IMG/VR virus record: IMGVR_UViG_3300006803_001784
Span: 1-33,212 of that record
Strand: one strand, 5' to 3'
From: a virus
Length of the DNA: 33,212 bases
Below are positions 1 through 7,633 of this stretch, piece by piece. Under the pieces are notes generated by a model, which saw nothing but the letters and a program-made list of their open reading frames with translations, made no database searches and was not told the DNA's origin. Numbering within the stretch: position 1 is the first letter of the stretch; every line of letters begins with the position of its first letter. The position numbers and the translations under genes were made by a program.

Positions 1-330
1 TATATAAGGTCGTATTTATAAATAAAAAAAAGGTCGTATTTGTGTATAGCAGCTTGCCTGCTTATATGTATGTGATCCATATACTATAGGGCCTAGGGAA
101 AAACGTGAAAAAATATGGGGCAAGGCCCTGGGTATGGGGCCCGTGGGGCTTTTGAAACCGCTTTGCGTTTGGGGGGTATGGCTTGCATACGGGGTATAAA
201 ACACTTTACTTCCATACATCTTAACAAAAGTGAGACATTAGCCCTATAAGATCTATGGACTTACAAGGCTATAGTCCCGGTTTTAATAAAATAATATTTC
301 ATGTGATATTGTTAATATACAAATACACAG
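1..330. other. Non-coding G-rich leader before the fibre/chaperonin gene block
   Basis: No convincing gene lies in these 330 bases. An A-rich start holds a 12-base direct repeat (6-17 and 30-41). It is followed by a tract (117-194) with G runs at 117-120, 130-132, 136-139, 145-148, 171-176 and 191-194, several separated or flanked by TAT. Such G density is exceptional against the AT-rich genome. Short inverted repeats are visible: TATAGGGC at 85-92 against GCCCTATA at 241-248, and GTATG/CATAC around 176-190. The last 60 bases are A/T-rich and lead into the first gene. No TTTG/TAnnTTTG promoter was found. Possible roles are an origin, a packaging site, a structured leader RNA or a transcription boundary; the sequence alone does not decide. 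Confidence 0.6.
6..41. repeat. Direct repeat AAGGTCGTATTT, two copies 24 bp apart
   Basis: The 12-mer AAGGTCGTATTT occurs at 6-17 and 30-41, separated by 12 A-rich bases. Because the first copy begins at the window edge, it could be the end of a longer array continuing to the left. Function is unknown; an iteron or a regulator-binding site is possible. Confidence 0.6.
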
Positions 331-1203
331 ATGGCAAGAATTAAAGACATAACAATAGATGGTACGTTAACTGGAACTGAGCGATTAGTTTCCACTGATG
401 CCGATTTGTCAACTAAAAACATTACGGTAGATACACTAAAACAGTTCATTTTAACTGGGCAAGGTACAGCTTTGACATTCCCTAGTTCTACAGGATCTAA
501 TGGCCAAATACTAATTACTAACGGTAGTAACGTATTAGATTGGGGAGACAGCTTTAGTGCATTAACAACTACTAACACATCCGGAGTAGCAACGTTAGCA
601 TCTGGCACACTTAACGTGCCTAATTATACTATTTCTCTAACAACAACTGGTACATCAGGTGCTGCTACATTAACGAGTGGTACTTTGAACATACCACAAT
701 ACTTAGGAGTGCCAGTTGGTAACGATACAGAAATACAGTTTAATGATAGTGGCGCATTCGGCGCATCTTCGGCATTAACGTGGAGCGGTACTTTGTTATC
801 AGCAAGCGCATTAACTACAACCGGTGCGATACAAAATGAAAAGGTTCAGATAACTAGTAATAGCATATTACCATCGGCTGGTAATACAACAGAAGGTGTT
901 ATATCTACCACGCATAAAGAGGTTAAAACTACTAATAGCGCGTCACCAGTAGATCTGTCATCATCAAATTTTGATACTACATTTGTATTTACTGACGCTG
1001 GAACGCCTAAGCTTAATATACCTGACGCACTTGTCACGCCCGTAGGGACACATGTTATACTAAGCTTTACCAATACTACTGGGGCTGTAACATCAGGATC
1101 AGGCGTTACCGTAAATGGTAGTACGAGTGCTAACATAGCTGTAGATCAACATTTCCCAAAGCACTTGATTAACATAGGCACCAACAATTGGGTATTAGGA
1201 TAA
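331..1203 (+). CDS. Short tail fibre / virion adhesin (290 aa)
   Basis: Probable structural fibre on the virion surface. The composition (T/S/G/N-rich, few charged residues, repeated beta motifs) is typical of phage fibres. The N-terminus MARIKDITIDGTLTG and the following 35 residues match the N-terminus of the 811-aa fibre at 4370, suggesting the same attachment point on the particle. Residues about 78-124 hold two 25-residue repeats of pattern LTTT-x-TSG-x-ATL-x-SGTLN. The last ~90 residues (PVGT, a G/V/T-rich stretch, NIGTNNWVLG) resemble the end of the 811-aa fibre and probably form a shared C-terminal tip. The ATG at 331 follows an A/T-rich leader. The stop overlaps the next start (TAATG, 1201-1205). 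Specific receptor unknown. Confidence 0.75.
   Translation: MARIKDITIDGTLTGTERLVSTDADLSTKNITVDTLKQFILTGQGTALTFPSSTGSNGQILITNGSNVLDWGDSFSALTTTNTSGVATLASGTLNVPNYTISLTTTGTSGAATLTSGTLNIPQYLGVPVGNDTEIQFNDSGAFGASSALTWSGTLLSASALTTTGAIQNEKVQITSNSILPSAGNTTEGVISTTHKEVKTTNSASPVDLSSSNFDTTFVFTDAGTPKLNIPDALVTPVGTHVILSFTNTTGAVTSGSGVTVNGSTSANIAVDQHFPKHLINIGTNNWVLG
562..702 (+). repeat. Two tandem 75-bp coding repeats in the short fibre gene
   Basis: Copy one begins at 562 and copy two at 637, encoding LTTTNTSG-type and LTTTGTSG-type units that end in NVPNY and NIPQY. The protein is conserved between copies while the DNA has diverged, so this looks like an old domain duplication kept for structure, not a recent slippage. 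Confidence 0.75.
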
Positions 1204-1481
1204 TGGAAAAGCAAAAATTATCGTCGGCCGCTAAAGCGGCTAAAGAAAAGAGGGACAAGAGCGCTGCTATGACAAAAGATCGTAAAGATAAAAAAGCAGA
1301 AAACCAGAGGCTAAGAAGAGCTAAGCTAAAAGAGCTCACCAAGAAGTACAGTTTGGCTTATGCTAAACGTTGGTTAAAACTACATGACTACGATCACAAA
1401 GACCGCCGTTGGAAAACTATTAAAGACAACCGAGGTAACGGAGGCGAGGGAACTAGAAAAGAAAGCAAAAAGAAATATTAA
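1203..1481 (+). CDS. Small very basic conserved phage protein (92 aa)
   Basis: Function unknown. The protein is rich in Lys and Arg: the first 50 residues are a nearly continuous charged helix-like segment. The C-terminal part carries the motif pattern YDHK...NRGN-G-GT-KE, which I recall from similarly sized proteins of marine Bacteroidota phages. The charge suggests nucleic-acid binding or an internal virion role, but no known fold can be named. I chose ATG 1203, which forms a TAATG overlap with the preceding fibre gene, over the in-frame TTG at 1188; this implies translational coupling. The holin-like gene follows after 2 bases. Confidence 0.7.
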   Translation: MEKQKLSSAAKAAKEKRDKSAAMTKDRKDKKAENQRLRRAKLKELTKKYSLAYAKRWLKLHDYDHKDRRWKTIKDNRGNGGEGTRKESKKKY

Positions 1482-1483
1482 AG

Positions 1484-1786
1484 ATGGATAAGGATAATAT
1501 AATTCCAATGCTAATCGCCTTGATTGGCGCGCTAGGGCTTAAAGAAGGTTGGAGTATCTGGAAAAAGAAAATTGATAAATCCGCAGAGGCTAAGCTTAAC
1601 AGGCGTGAAAACAGCAAGGATAGAATAACCGAGCTAGAAGCTAGAGTAGACGAACTATATAAAAAGATAGAAAAGCTAATGGAGGAGAATGCTAGTCTAA
1701 GGTCTAACATCGCTAGATTAGAAGAAAGAATATTATTAACAGCAAAAAATAGAGTTAAGCATAACAAGAATAACATAGATTCGTAA
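1484..1786 (+). CDS. Holin-like small membrane protein with coiled coil (100 aa)
   Basis: Residues about 6-22 (IIPMLIALIGALGLKEGW) form one hydrophobic membrane segment. Residues about 38-85 are a charged heptad-patterned coiled coil (ELEARVDELYKKIEKLMEE and onward). The C-terminus is basic. One N-terminal transmembrane helix followed by a coiled coil is typical of some phage holins and of spanin- or membrane-anchoring proteins. No endolysin lies beside it in this window, so the lysis role is inferred from architecture only. Other possibilities are a virion membrane-contact protein or a superinfection factor. Confidence 0.6.
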   Translation: MDKDNIIPMLIALIGALGLKEGWSIWKKKIDKSAEAKLNRRENSKDRITELEARVDELYKKIEKLMEENASLRSNIARLEERILLTAKNRVKHNKNNIDS

Positions 1787-1812
1787 AATAACAAAAACCA
1801 AAACCAAGTACA

Positions 1813-2100
1813 ATGACATATTTTTATTACAAAACAAACTCGTTTAACGCGAATGAAACCCCAAGCCCAGAAACCATAGAATTTTGGAAGAGCTTGACAA
1901 AGAAAAAAAATTGGAGGATCGTGCAACTCTCAAATGGGTACTTCCAAACGGAGTTCTTAAGATCCGACGACCAATGGGTTGACGTAACGCGTAGGCAAAG
2001 TATGCTTGAGGCAGAGAAAGCTATTGATGCTAGCGTCGAGCATTATGAAAAAAAGCTTACATTTGCAGAAGGACCTAAGGTCGTCAAAACATTTAAGTAA
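1813..2100 (+). CDS. Conserved phage protein of unknown function (95 aa)
   Basis: Soluble protein with no membrane segment. It begins MTYFYYKTNSF and contains an aromatic core (WRIVQLSNGYFQTEFL, then DDQWVDVTRR), followed by an amphipathic helix (LEAEKAIDASVEHYEKKL) and a basic end (GPKVVKTFK). The layout suggests a small beta sheet plus one helix. I recall related small proteins beside structural genes of flavobacterial phages but cannot assign a role. The start is preceded by an A/C-rich, SD-less leader. GroEL starts 19 bases downstream, so the two are probably co-transcribed. Confidence 0.65.
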   Translation: MTYFYYKTNSFNANETPSPETIEFWKSLTKKKNWRIVQLSNGYFQTEFLRSDDQWVDVTRRQSMLEAEKAIDASVEHYEKKLTFAEGPKVVKTFK

Positions 2101-2119
2101 AATAATTTAATTTAATTTA

Positions 2120-3676
2120 ATGGAATATAATAATCCAAGTGAAATTGTAAAGGATTTGACCTTTGGCGATGACGCTAAGAGTAAAATAAAATCTGGTGTA
2201 GACAAACTGGCTGAGGCCGTAAAATCTACACTAGGCGCGTCTGGCAAGTGTGTTATATACGAAGACGCGATGGGTAAGCCTATTATAACCAAAGATGGTG
2301 TAACTGTGGCTGAATCTGTGGTGTTGTTAGATCCAATAGAGAACATTGGCGCAACACTAATAAAAGAAGCCGCTAGAAACACCGTAAGAGAAGCTGGTGA
2401 TGGCACTACTACGTCTACGGTATTAGCTCAAGCACTGCTTAGTGAAGTTTATAAAGAGCTATCATCTGGTGAATCAGATATAAGGTCTATAAAGAATAGC
2501 ATAAACACAGCGCTTGAAAAAATCATCGAACACATCGATAAAGTAAAAATCAATGTAACTGATGACATGCTAACACATGTAGCTAATATAAGTACCAATA
2601 ATGATAAGTTTCTTGGCGGTATAATAGGTGAAGCTTTTACTAACGTTGGTAAAAATGGCGTTGTTATGTTAGAAAACTCTGACAATAGCGACACCTATGT
2701 ACAAATGATAGAAGGAACACAGTTAAACTGTGGTTTAAAATCACCACACTTAGTAACTAACAAAGATTCTGGTAAAGCTATTTTAGATAATCCTTATGTA
2801 CTAATATCGTCTTCGCCAATACCTAACGTAAGGAAAATACAAAATATATTAGAGTTTGTTATAAAGCAAAATAAAAGTTTGCTAATTATAGGACAAGTTG
2901 AAGAGCAACCTATGTCTGCTTTGCTAGCTAACAAAGTAAAAGGTAACATTAAGATCAACATTATTGACGCACCTGGTTTTGGTCAAACTAAGCGTGACAC
3001 CATAGAAGATGTAGCTATATTGACCGGCGCTAAAGTTATAGACGAAGAGCTTGGCGATGATATGGACTTAATAAGTCCCGAAGACCTAGGTGTAGTAAAC
3101 AAAGCTATTACAGACAACAAAACAACGGTGCTTACCATTGAACAACAGTCAGTTAAGCTTGACGAAAGAATAGAGTATGTTGAAAATTTAATCAAAGATG
3201 AAGACAATCCATTTCTTAAAAAGAAGATTGAAGAGCGCTTGGCTATTCTTAAAGGTAAGGTTGCTGTTATTTTTGTAGGTGCTGATTCTCAGGTTGAACT
3301 TAAAGAAAAGAAAGATAGGGTTGAAGACGCTATATACGCTACGAAGGCAGCCTTACAAGACGGTATTGTTCCAGGAGGAGGAGTTGCACTATTAAACGCA
3401 GCACATACCGTAAAAACAAAAGATCTAGAAAAGTTGCTGACAAGGTCAATTTGTAGACCTTGGGAAGTTATATTAGAAAATGCTGGATTTAACCATGCAG
3501 ACTTAGTTTTTAAAAGGGGTTATAGCTTAGATGTATCTACTGGTAAAACCGTTAATATGTTGAAATCTGGAATTATAGACCCAGCTTTAGTGACAAAAAC
3601 CGCGTTAAAAAACGCTGTTTCAGTTGTAAGCACTATAATTTCCGCGGATTGTGTAATCTCTAATATAAGGTTATGA
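2120..3676 (+). CDS. groEL: Phage-encoded GroEL chaperonin, 60 kDa class (518 aa)
   Basis: ATP-driven folding chamber subunit, expected to form heptameric rings in the cytoplasm, probably for virion proteins. The three catalytic aspartates are present: D59 (TKDGVTV), D94 (AGDGTTTSTV) and D403 (VEDAIYATKAAL). The GIVPGGGVALL motif follows. The apical domain is recognisable (LLIIGQVEEQP, APGFGQTKRDTIEDVAILTG). The protein is about 30 residues shorter than E. coli GroEL. It lacks the C-terminal GGM tail (ending ISNIRL) and has a shortened helix region after GGG. The usual apical RGYLSPYF segment is replaced by GLKSPHL at residues 205-211, where substrate and GroES normally bind. It precedes groES, opposite to the bacterial order. 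The identity is certain; the client proteins are not. Confidence 0.96.
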   Translation: MEYNNPSEIVKDLTFGDDAKSKIKSGVDKLAEAVKSTLGASGKCVIYEDAMGKPIITKDGVTVAESVVLLDPIENIGATLIKEAARNTVREAGDGTTTSTVLAQALLSEVYKELSSGESDIRSIKNSINTALEKIIEHIDKVKINVTDDMLTHVANISTNNDKFLGGIIGEAFTNVGKNGVVMLENSDNSDTYVQMIEGTQLNCGLKSPHLVTNKDSGKAILDNPYVLISSSPIPNVRKIQNILEFVIKQNKSLLIIGQVEEQPMSALLANKVKGNIKINIIDAPGFGQTKRDTIEDVAILTGAKVIDEELGDDMDLISPEDLGVVNKAITDNKTTVLTIEQQSVKLDERIEYVENLIKDEDNPFLKKKIEERLAILKGKVAVIFVGADSQVELKEKKDRVEDAIYATKAALQDGIVPGGGVALLNAAHTVKTKDLEKLLTRSICRPWEVILENAGFNHADLVFKRGYSLDVSTGKTVNMLKSGIIDPALVTKTALKNAVSVVSTIISADCVISNIRL

Positions 3677-3933
3677 TGAAAGCAATAGGAAATTACTTGG
3701 TAATAGACAAAATAAAAGCTGAAATAGCCAAAGTAGCAGGTTTAGAACTTACTGAATCTCAAAACAAAGACGTTAGGTACCAAAGAGGCAAAGTTGTAAC
3801 CTGCGGAGATAAAGTCAAGGGCGTTATAAAAGGAGACATTGTAATGTATGACAAACACGCGGGGCATGGCATAGACTTTGACGGTAAGCTTTACCAAGTT
3901 ATAAGTCTAGCTGACATTGTGATTGTTGAATGA
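3673..3933 (+). CDS. groES: Phage-encoded GroES co-chaperonin, 10 kDa class (86 aa)
   Basis: Lid of the chaperonin chamber, expected to pair with the GroEL encoded just upstream. The beta-barrel pattern is clear: NYLVIDKI, then RGKVVTCGDKVKGVIKGDIVMY, then DGKLYQVISLADIVIVE. The mobile loop is reduced to GLEL (residues 23-26 from the first Met), where most GroES have a hydrophobic GGIVL/GGIIL; the middle residue is thus acidic. Length is near the usual 95-100, with a short roof hairpin. The start overlaps the GroEL stop (ATGATGA at 3673); the second ATG at 3676 is equally possible and would give MKAIGNY, a common GroES-like start. The end overlaps the next gene by ATGA. Confidence 0.92.
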   Translation: MMKAIGNYLVIDKIKAEIAKVAGLELTESQNKDVRYQRGKVVTCGDKVKGVIKGDIVMYDKHAGHGIDFDGKLYQVISLADIVIVE

Positions 3934-4370
3934 AAATATCAGGCTCAGATTTAAAAGAAATAAAAATATTGAAGTATTACAGGCTCATAAGAAAATGGGT
4001 CTGTAAAACTTATAATATAAAAGAAGCTGATTTAGAATTGCTTATATATTTAGAGTCACTAAATAGATTCAACAGAAAAGACTTTATAGATGGCGTGTAT
4101 TTGTTCTCTTGGGATAAGCACCGGTGGGAAAGACTAAGAAGAGAAGGTTGGATAGAAGTTTGGAGAGAAAGAAACAGACTAGATTCTAAATACGCTATAT
4201 ATAAAGTGTCATTTAAATTTTCTAATATTATATCAAGAATATACAGAATAATGGCAGGTCAAGAAGACCTACCTGTTTCTGAACGAAACATATTTTACAA
4301 AAACAAATCATACACCGATAAAGTCTTTAATAAGGCAATAGACGATATGATAAAAGATCCAAATAGATAA
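3930..4370 (+). CDS. MarR-like winged-helix protein (146 aa)
   Basis: Probably a DNA-binding protein. The order of helices and the pattern ADLELLIYLESLNRF...FSWDKHRWERLRREGWIEVWRERN fit a winged helix-turn-helix: a dimerisation helix, an HTH, and a hydrophobic wing that runs on into KYAIYKVSFKF. A C-terminal helical region follows (SRIYRIMAGQEDLPVSERN, then YTDKVFNKAIDDM). I recall similar proteins with this W/R-rich core in marine Bacteroidota phages, annotated as MarR-like regulators. It overlaps groES by ATGA and the long fibre by TAATG, so it sits inside one operon and may tune late expression. No cognate operator was identified. Confidence 0.6.
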   Translation: MKISGSDLKEIKILKYYRLIRKWVCKTYNIKEADLELLIYLESLNRFNRKDFIDGVYLFSWDKHRWERLRREGWIEVWRERNRLDSKYAIYKVSFKFSNIISRIYRIMAGQEDLPVSERNIFYKNKSYTDKVFNKAIDDMIKDPNR

Positions 4371-6805
4371 TGGCTAGAATAACATCATATTCTTTAGATC
4401 AGACCTTAACAAGTGGCGATAAAGTAGTAGGTACAGACGCTACGACTGGAACTGTTAGGAACTATACGGTCGGTGAGTTGTCTACCTTTATTAACACAGC
4501 TAGCTTGGGCAACTATAGTTTTGACACGACGCAAACTCCGGGTGCTGGTACTGACAACTTCGTACTAACATACGATAATTCAACAGGCAAGATAAGCCTA
4601 GAGGTTGCGGCATCACAAGCTGCTTTTAATATTATAGAAGACCTTACTCCCCAGCTGGGTGGCACATTAGATGCTAACAGTCAAATAATTGACATGGGAG
4701 CTAATACCATTACCGACACTAAAGTTGGTCAATGGGATACAGCTTATGGTTGGGGTGATCACTCGTCCGCTAGTTACTTAACCTCTGAAACCTCACATAC
4801 TGATGTACTTGTAGACGGTGATTTTGGCACGGCGGGCCTTATGACAACTAATGGCTCTGGTACTTATAGTATTACCACCAACAATAGTTCTAATTGGGAC
4901 ACAGCCTATGGATGGGGTGACCATTCAGCTCAGGGGTATATTACAAGTGAGACATCTCATGCTGACGTTGTTGTTGATGGTGATTTTACATCACAAGGAA
5001 TTATGCTTAGAGGTGCTAGTAGCGGCACTTATAGTATACTAACAGATAATTCAACAAACTGGAACACTGCTTATAGTTGGGGAGATCATTCCACACAAGG
5101 CTACGTTACAACTTCTGGCGTAACAAGTGTTACAGGAACAGCCCCTGTAGTTTCTTCAGGCGGAACAACGCCAGATATATCAATGGCTGCGGCAACTACA
5201 TCAGTAGACGGTTATCTAAGCTCAACTAACTGGAACACATTTAACAATAAGTTAAGTAGTGTTGGCGGTGATGCCGCACCAATACTTGGTGGAGACCTAG
5301 ATGTCAATGGTAACAGTATTGTGTCATCAGGTGGTGGAGACATTTCAATAACACCGAGTGGGCCAGGTAATGTTATTACAAGTAATGTTACTATTGATGG
5401 CATTAAGTACCCACAAACAGATGGAACAGGAGGACAAGTGCTTCAGACCAACGGAGCAGGGGAGTTATCATTCGCTACAGTAAGTGGTGGCGGAGGCAGT
5501 GGTGATGTAGTAGGCCCATCTTCGGCAACAGATAACGCGATTGCTAGATTTGACACAACCACAGGTAAGCTACTACAAAACTCCTCTGCTACAATAGACG
5601 ACGCTGGAGCCATAACAGCACCTGACTTTATCGGTGACTTGAATGGTGCGGTTAGATTTGATGCAAAAGCAATAGGTAGCGCAATTGATAAAGGAGAGGT
5701 TGTTTATATCTCAGGTATATCAGGCAACACACCAGAGATTCAATTAGCACAATCAAATTCATCGGCTACAATGCCAGCTTTTGGGATAGCTTTAGCTGAT
5801 ATTGCAGAGAATAACACAGGTGAGGTTGCTACTTTTGGAAGTGTCAAAGGATTAGATGTTACTGACTTTGGCGAAACCAGTATTATTTTTTCTGTAGGCG
5901 ATACAGTTTATGTTTCATCTACTGAAGCTGGAAAACTAACAAATGTTCCTCCATCAGGAGAGGCTAACTTGATACAAAACATCGGTAAGATAGAAAGGGC
6001 CACTCCAACATCCAATATGACTATCAAAGTAGGCGGTGCTGGTAGAACGAATGCAACACCAAACCTTGACTCTGCAAAGATGTTTTTGGGTAATTCATCA
6101 AATCAATCGGTATCTGTTGCAATGTCAGGTGACGTTACAATTAGCAACACAGGCGCAACAACGGTAGGCACTATTAATTCAGTTGCGGTAGCCACAGTAA
6201 CAGCAGGGGCAGCTTTAGGCGCAACAGCACAACAACCACCAAGCGAAGGTGCGTTTGTTAACGGTGATAAAACAAAGCTAGACGGTATAGAGGCTTTAGC
6301 GGATGTAACAGACGCAACAAACGTTACTGCCGCGGGTGCATTGATGGATTCTGAAGTAACTAACCTTGCGGATGTAAAAGCTTTTGCTACCACCGATTAT
6401 GCTACTGCAGCTCAAGGATTAACAGCCGATGCTGCATTACCAAAAGCGGGTGGGGCAATGACAGGTGCTATAACTGGCAACCAAGATATAACAGGTAAAA
6501 GACCAATAGTTACTGACACAACCACAAATATAGACTTAACACTAGGTACACACGAGGGTACTTTTATATACTCTGATAATGTAGCTGCAGTAGCTGTAAA
6601 TATTCCTCCAAATTCAACCCAAGCATTTCCTGTAGGCACAGAGATTGATATGATTCAAGCGGGAGGTGGTCAGGTAACGGTAGCCCCAGGAATAGGTGTT
6701 AATTTAAATGGGGGAATTGCAACAATCGCAATTACAGCGCAATGGGGTGGGGCAACATTGAAACAAATAACAGTAGACAACTGGATAATTGTTGGTAAAA
6801 TATAA
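4370..6805 (+). CDS. Long repeat-containing tail fibre (811 aa)
   Basis: Probable main receptor-binding or side fibre. The N-terminus MARITSYSLDQTLTSGDKVV resembles that of the 290-aa fibre and probably anchors to the same virion component. Residues about 122-250 carry three copies of a 54-55-residue unit containing NWDTAYGWGDHS and TSETSH-x-DV. Next come LGGDLDVNGNSI, a glycine hinge (SGGGGSGDVVGP), a shaft with many T/S/G/N residues (DTTTGKLLQNSS, ALADVTDATNVTAAGALMDS, LPKAGGAMTGAITG), and a C-terminal domain ending QITVDNWIIVGKI that parallels the short fibre's end. All these are common phage fibre motifs. Trimerisation is likely. The start forms TAATG with the upstream gene. The gene is complete, with no internal stop. 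Confidence 0.85.
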   Translation: MARITSYSLDQTLTSGDKVVGTDATTGTVRNYTVGELSTFINTASLGNYSFDTTQTPGAGTDNFVLTYDNSTGKISLEVAASQAAFNIIEDLTPQLGGTLDANSQIIDMGANTITDTKVGQWDTAYGWGDHSSASYLTSETSHTDVLVDGDFGTAGLMTTNGSGTYSITTNNSSNWDTAYGWGDHSAQGYITSETSHADVVVDGDFTSQGIMLRGASSGTYSILTDNSTNWNTAYSWGDHSTQGYVTTSGVTSVTGTAPVVSSGGTTPDISMAAATTSVDGYLSSTNWNTFNNKLSSVGGDAAPILGGDLDVNGNSIVSSGGGDISITPSGPGNVITSNVTIDGIKYPQTDGTGGQVLQTNGAGELSFATVSGGGGSGDVVGPSSATDNAIARFDTTTGKLLQNSSATIDDAGAITAPDFIGDLNGAVRFDAKAIGSAIDKGEVVYISGISGNTPEIQLAQSNSSATMPAFGIALADIAENNTGEVATFGSVKGLDVTDFGETSIIFSVGDTVYVSSTEAGKLTNVPPSGEANLIQNIGKIERATPTSNMTIKVGGAGRTNATPNLDSAKMFLGNSSNQSVSVAMSGDVTISNTGATTVGTINSVAVATVTAGAALGATAQQPPSEGAFVNGDKTKLDGIEALADVTDATNVTAAGALMDSEVTNLADVKAFATTDYATAAQGLTADAALPKAGGAMTGAITGNQDITGKRPIVTDTTTNIDLTLGTHEGTFIYSDNVAAVAVNIPPNSTQAFPVGTEIDMIQAGGGQVTVAPGIGVNLNGGIATIAITAQWGGATLKQITVDNWIIVGKI
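4733..5118 (+). repeat. Tandem 162-165 bp coding repeats in the long fibre gene
   Basis: Units start at the TGG codons at 4733, 4895 and 5060. Each encodes W(D/N)TAY(G/S)WGDHS and the first two continue with TSETSH-x-DV(L/V)VDGDF. The third copy is truncated after the GYVT segment and runs into a different domain. Such units form triple-stranded fibre shafts and are sites of recombination that can lengthen or shorten the fibre. Confidence 0.8.
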
Positions 6806-6808
6806 TAT

Positions 6809-7633
6809 ATGTTTGGATTAAATCTAGGAGCAACAAGCTCAAGTGGAGATGTAGGGCCGCCACCAAGTTACGACACGGACGCTGTGACTTACTTTGCTGC
6901 TGTAGTAGCTGCTGGAGGGGCTTTGTCTAATGGATTCAAGGCTGCTTGCTCAGATTTATTTGTAGCTGCAAAATCGAATGGATATTATTCAAAGTTGATT
7001 CAATTCATGCCCGTTGGTGGAGGGGTGGAGGCATCGGCTGAAATCAATATGGTTAGTCCTGGAACGAAGGATGACATTTATAAAAACTCACCGACAATTG
7101 ATAGTTCAATCGGGGTAACTTGGGATGGTGTAACTCAATGGGCAGATACTCAAATTGACTTGAACACCGACTTTAATTCAGGTTCAGATTGGTTAGTTGG
7201 GGCATATCATATTAGTGGATTTGTAGGAACGGGAACGCGCAACATTCTCGGAGCGATGAACACCTCTGCTTCTCGAATAATGCTACAGGCACAAAACGGT
7301 GCTTCCTTCGATGTGGCTGTTTACGGTAATGGTCACTCTTCGTCTTTCGCTAAAAGTGGCACAGCTTTAACCGATGGTAAAATGATAATCGGGCATAGAA
7401 GCGCAACCAACAAACTTCATATAACCGTTGGGGCTACTCGAACGACAAGGACACAAACCCGACCGACCACGGGAATCGCTTATGATTTCGCCTTTGGAGC
7501 AAGAAACAAACAAGGAGTGATCGACACTTTCACCAATGGAAAATGGTGCTGCAAAGTAGCGGCAACAGGAATGACAACAGCGGAGGTCGATCTAATGATA
7601 GCGGACATTGACACATTTATAGCAGCAATTTGA
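6809..7633 (+). CDS. Putative lectin-like virion/tail-tip protein (274 aa)
   Basis: The N-terminal ~75 residues (DTDAVTYFAAVVAAGGAL, then SDLFVAAKSNGYYSKLIQFMP) are helical and resemble the start of other phage tip proteins. The rest alternates short beta strands with aromatic and glycine turns (SDWLVGAYHISGFV, ARNKQGVIDTFTNGKWCCK), consistent with a concanavalin/LamG-type jelly roll that binds glycans. It ends in a small helix (MTTAEVDLMIADIDTFI). It sits directly after the long fibre, so it may be a fibre tip or a separate adhesin. Codon use differs from the neighbours: more ATT/ATC, CGA/CGC and GC-rich triplets, suggesting recent acquisition. The fold is inferred from pattern only. Confidence 0.6.
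   Translation: MFGLNLGATSSSGDVGPPPSYDTDAVTYFAAVVAAGGALSNGFKAACSDLFVAAKSNGYYSKLIQFMPVGGGVEASAEINMVSPGTKDDIYKNSPTIDSSIGVTWDGVTQWADTQIDLNTDFNSGSDWLVGAYHISGFVGTGTRNILGAMNTSASRIMLQAQNGASFDVAVYGNGHSSSFAKSGTALTDGKMIIGHRSATNKLHITVGATRTTRTQTRPTTGIAYDFAFGARNKQGVIDTFTNGKWCCKVAATGMTTAEVDLMIADIDTFIAAI

Noticed and set aside
81-91. T7-like promoter piece ATACTATAGGG
   Set aside because: Only the initiation part resembles the T7 consensus; the upstream recognition bases do not match, and no copies occur elsewhere before genes, so a phage-polymerase promoter is not supported.
16-219. Open frame on the - strand (67 aa) in the leader
   Set aside because: No recognisable protein, Pro/Ser/Tyr-rich composition derived from G/C-run DNA, opposite to all other genes, and no suitable start context.
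255-285. Possible terminator (GGACT/AGTCC then TTTT) before the first gene
   Set aside because: The stem is only 5 bp with an 11-base loop and the T run is 4 bases, too weak to call.
1188-1202. Upstream TTG start for the 92-aa gene
   Set aside because: The ATG at 1203 gives the typical TAATG junction; the TTG lies inside the fibre coding end.
1453-1926. 157-aa open frame on the - strand
   Set aside because: It is antisense to two well-supported small + strand genes. Its Phe/Leu/Ser-rich composition is what the complement of Lys/Glu-rich coding DNA gives.
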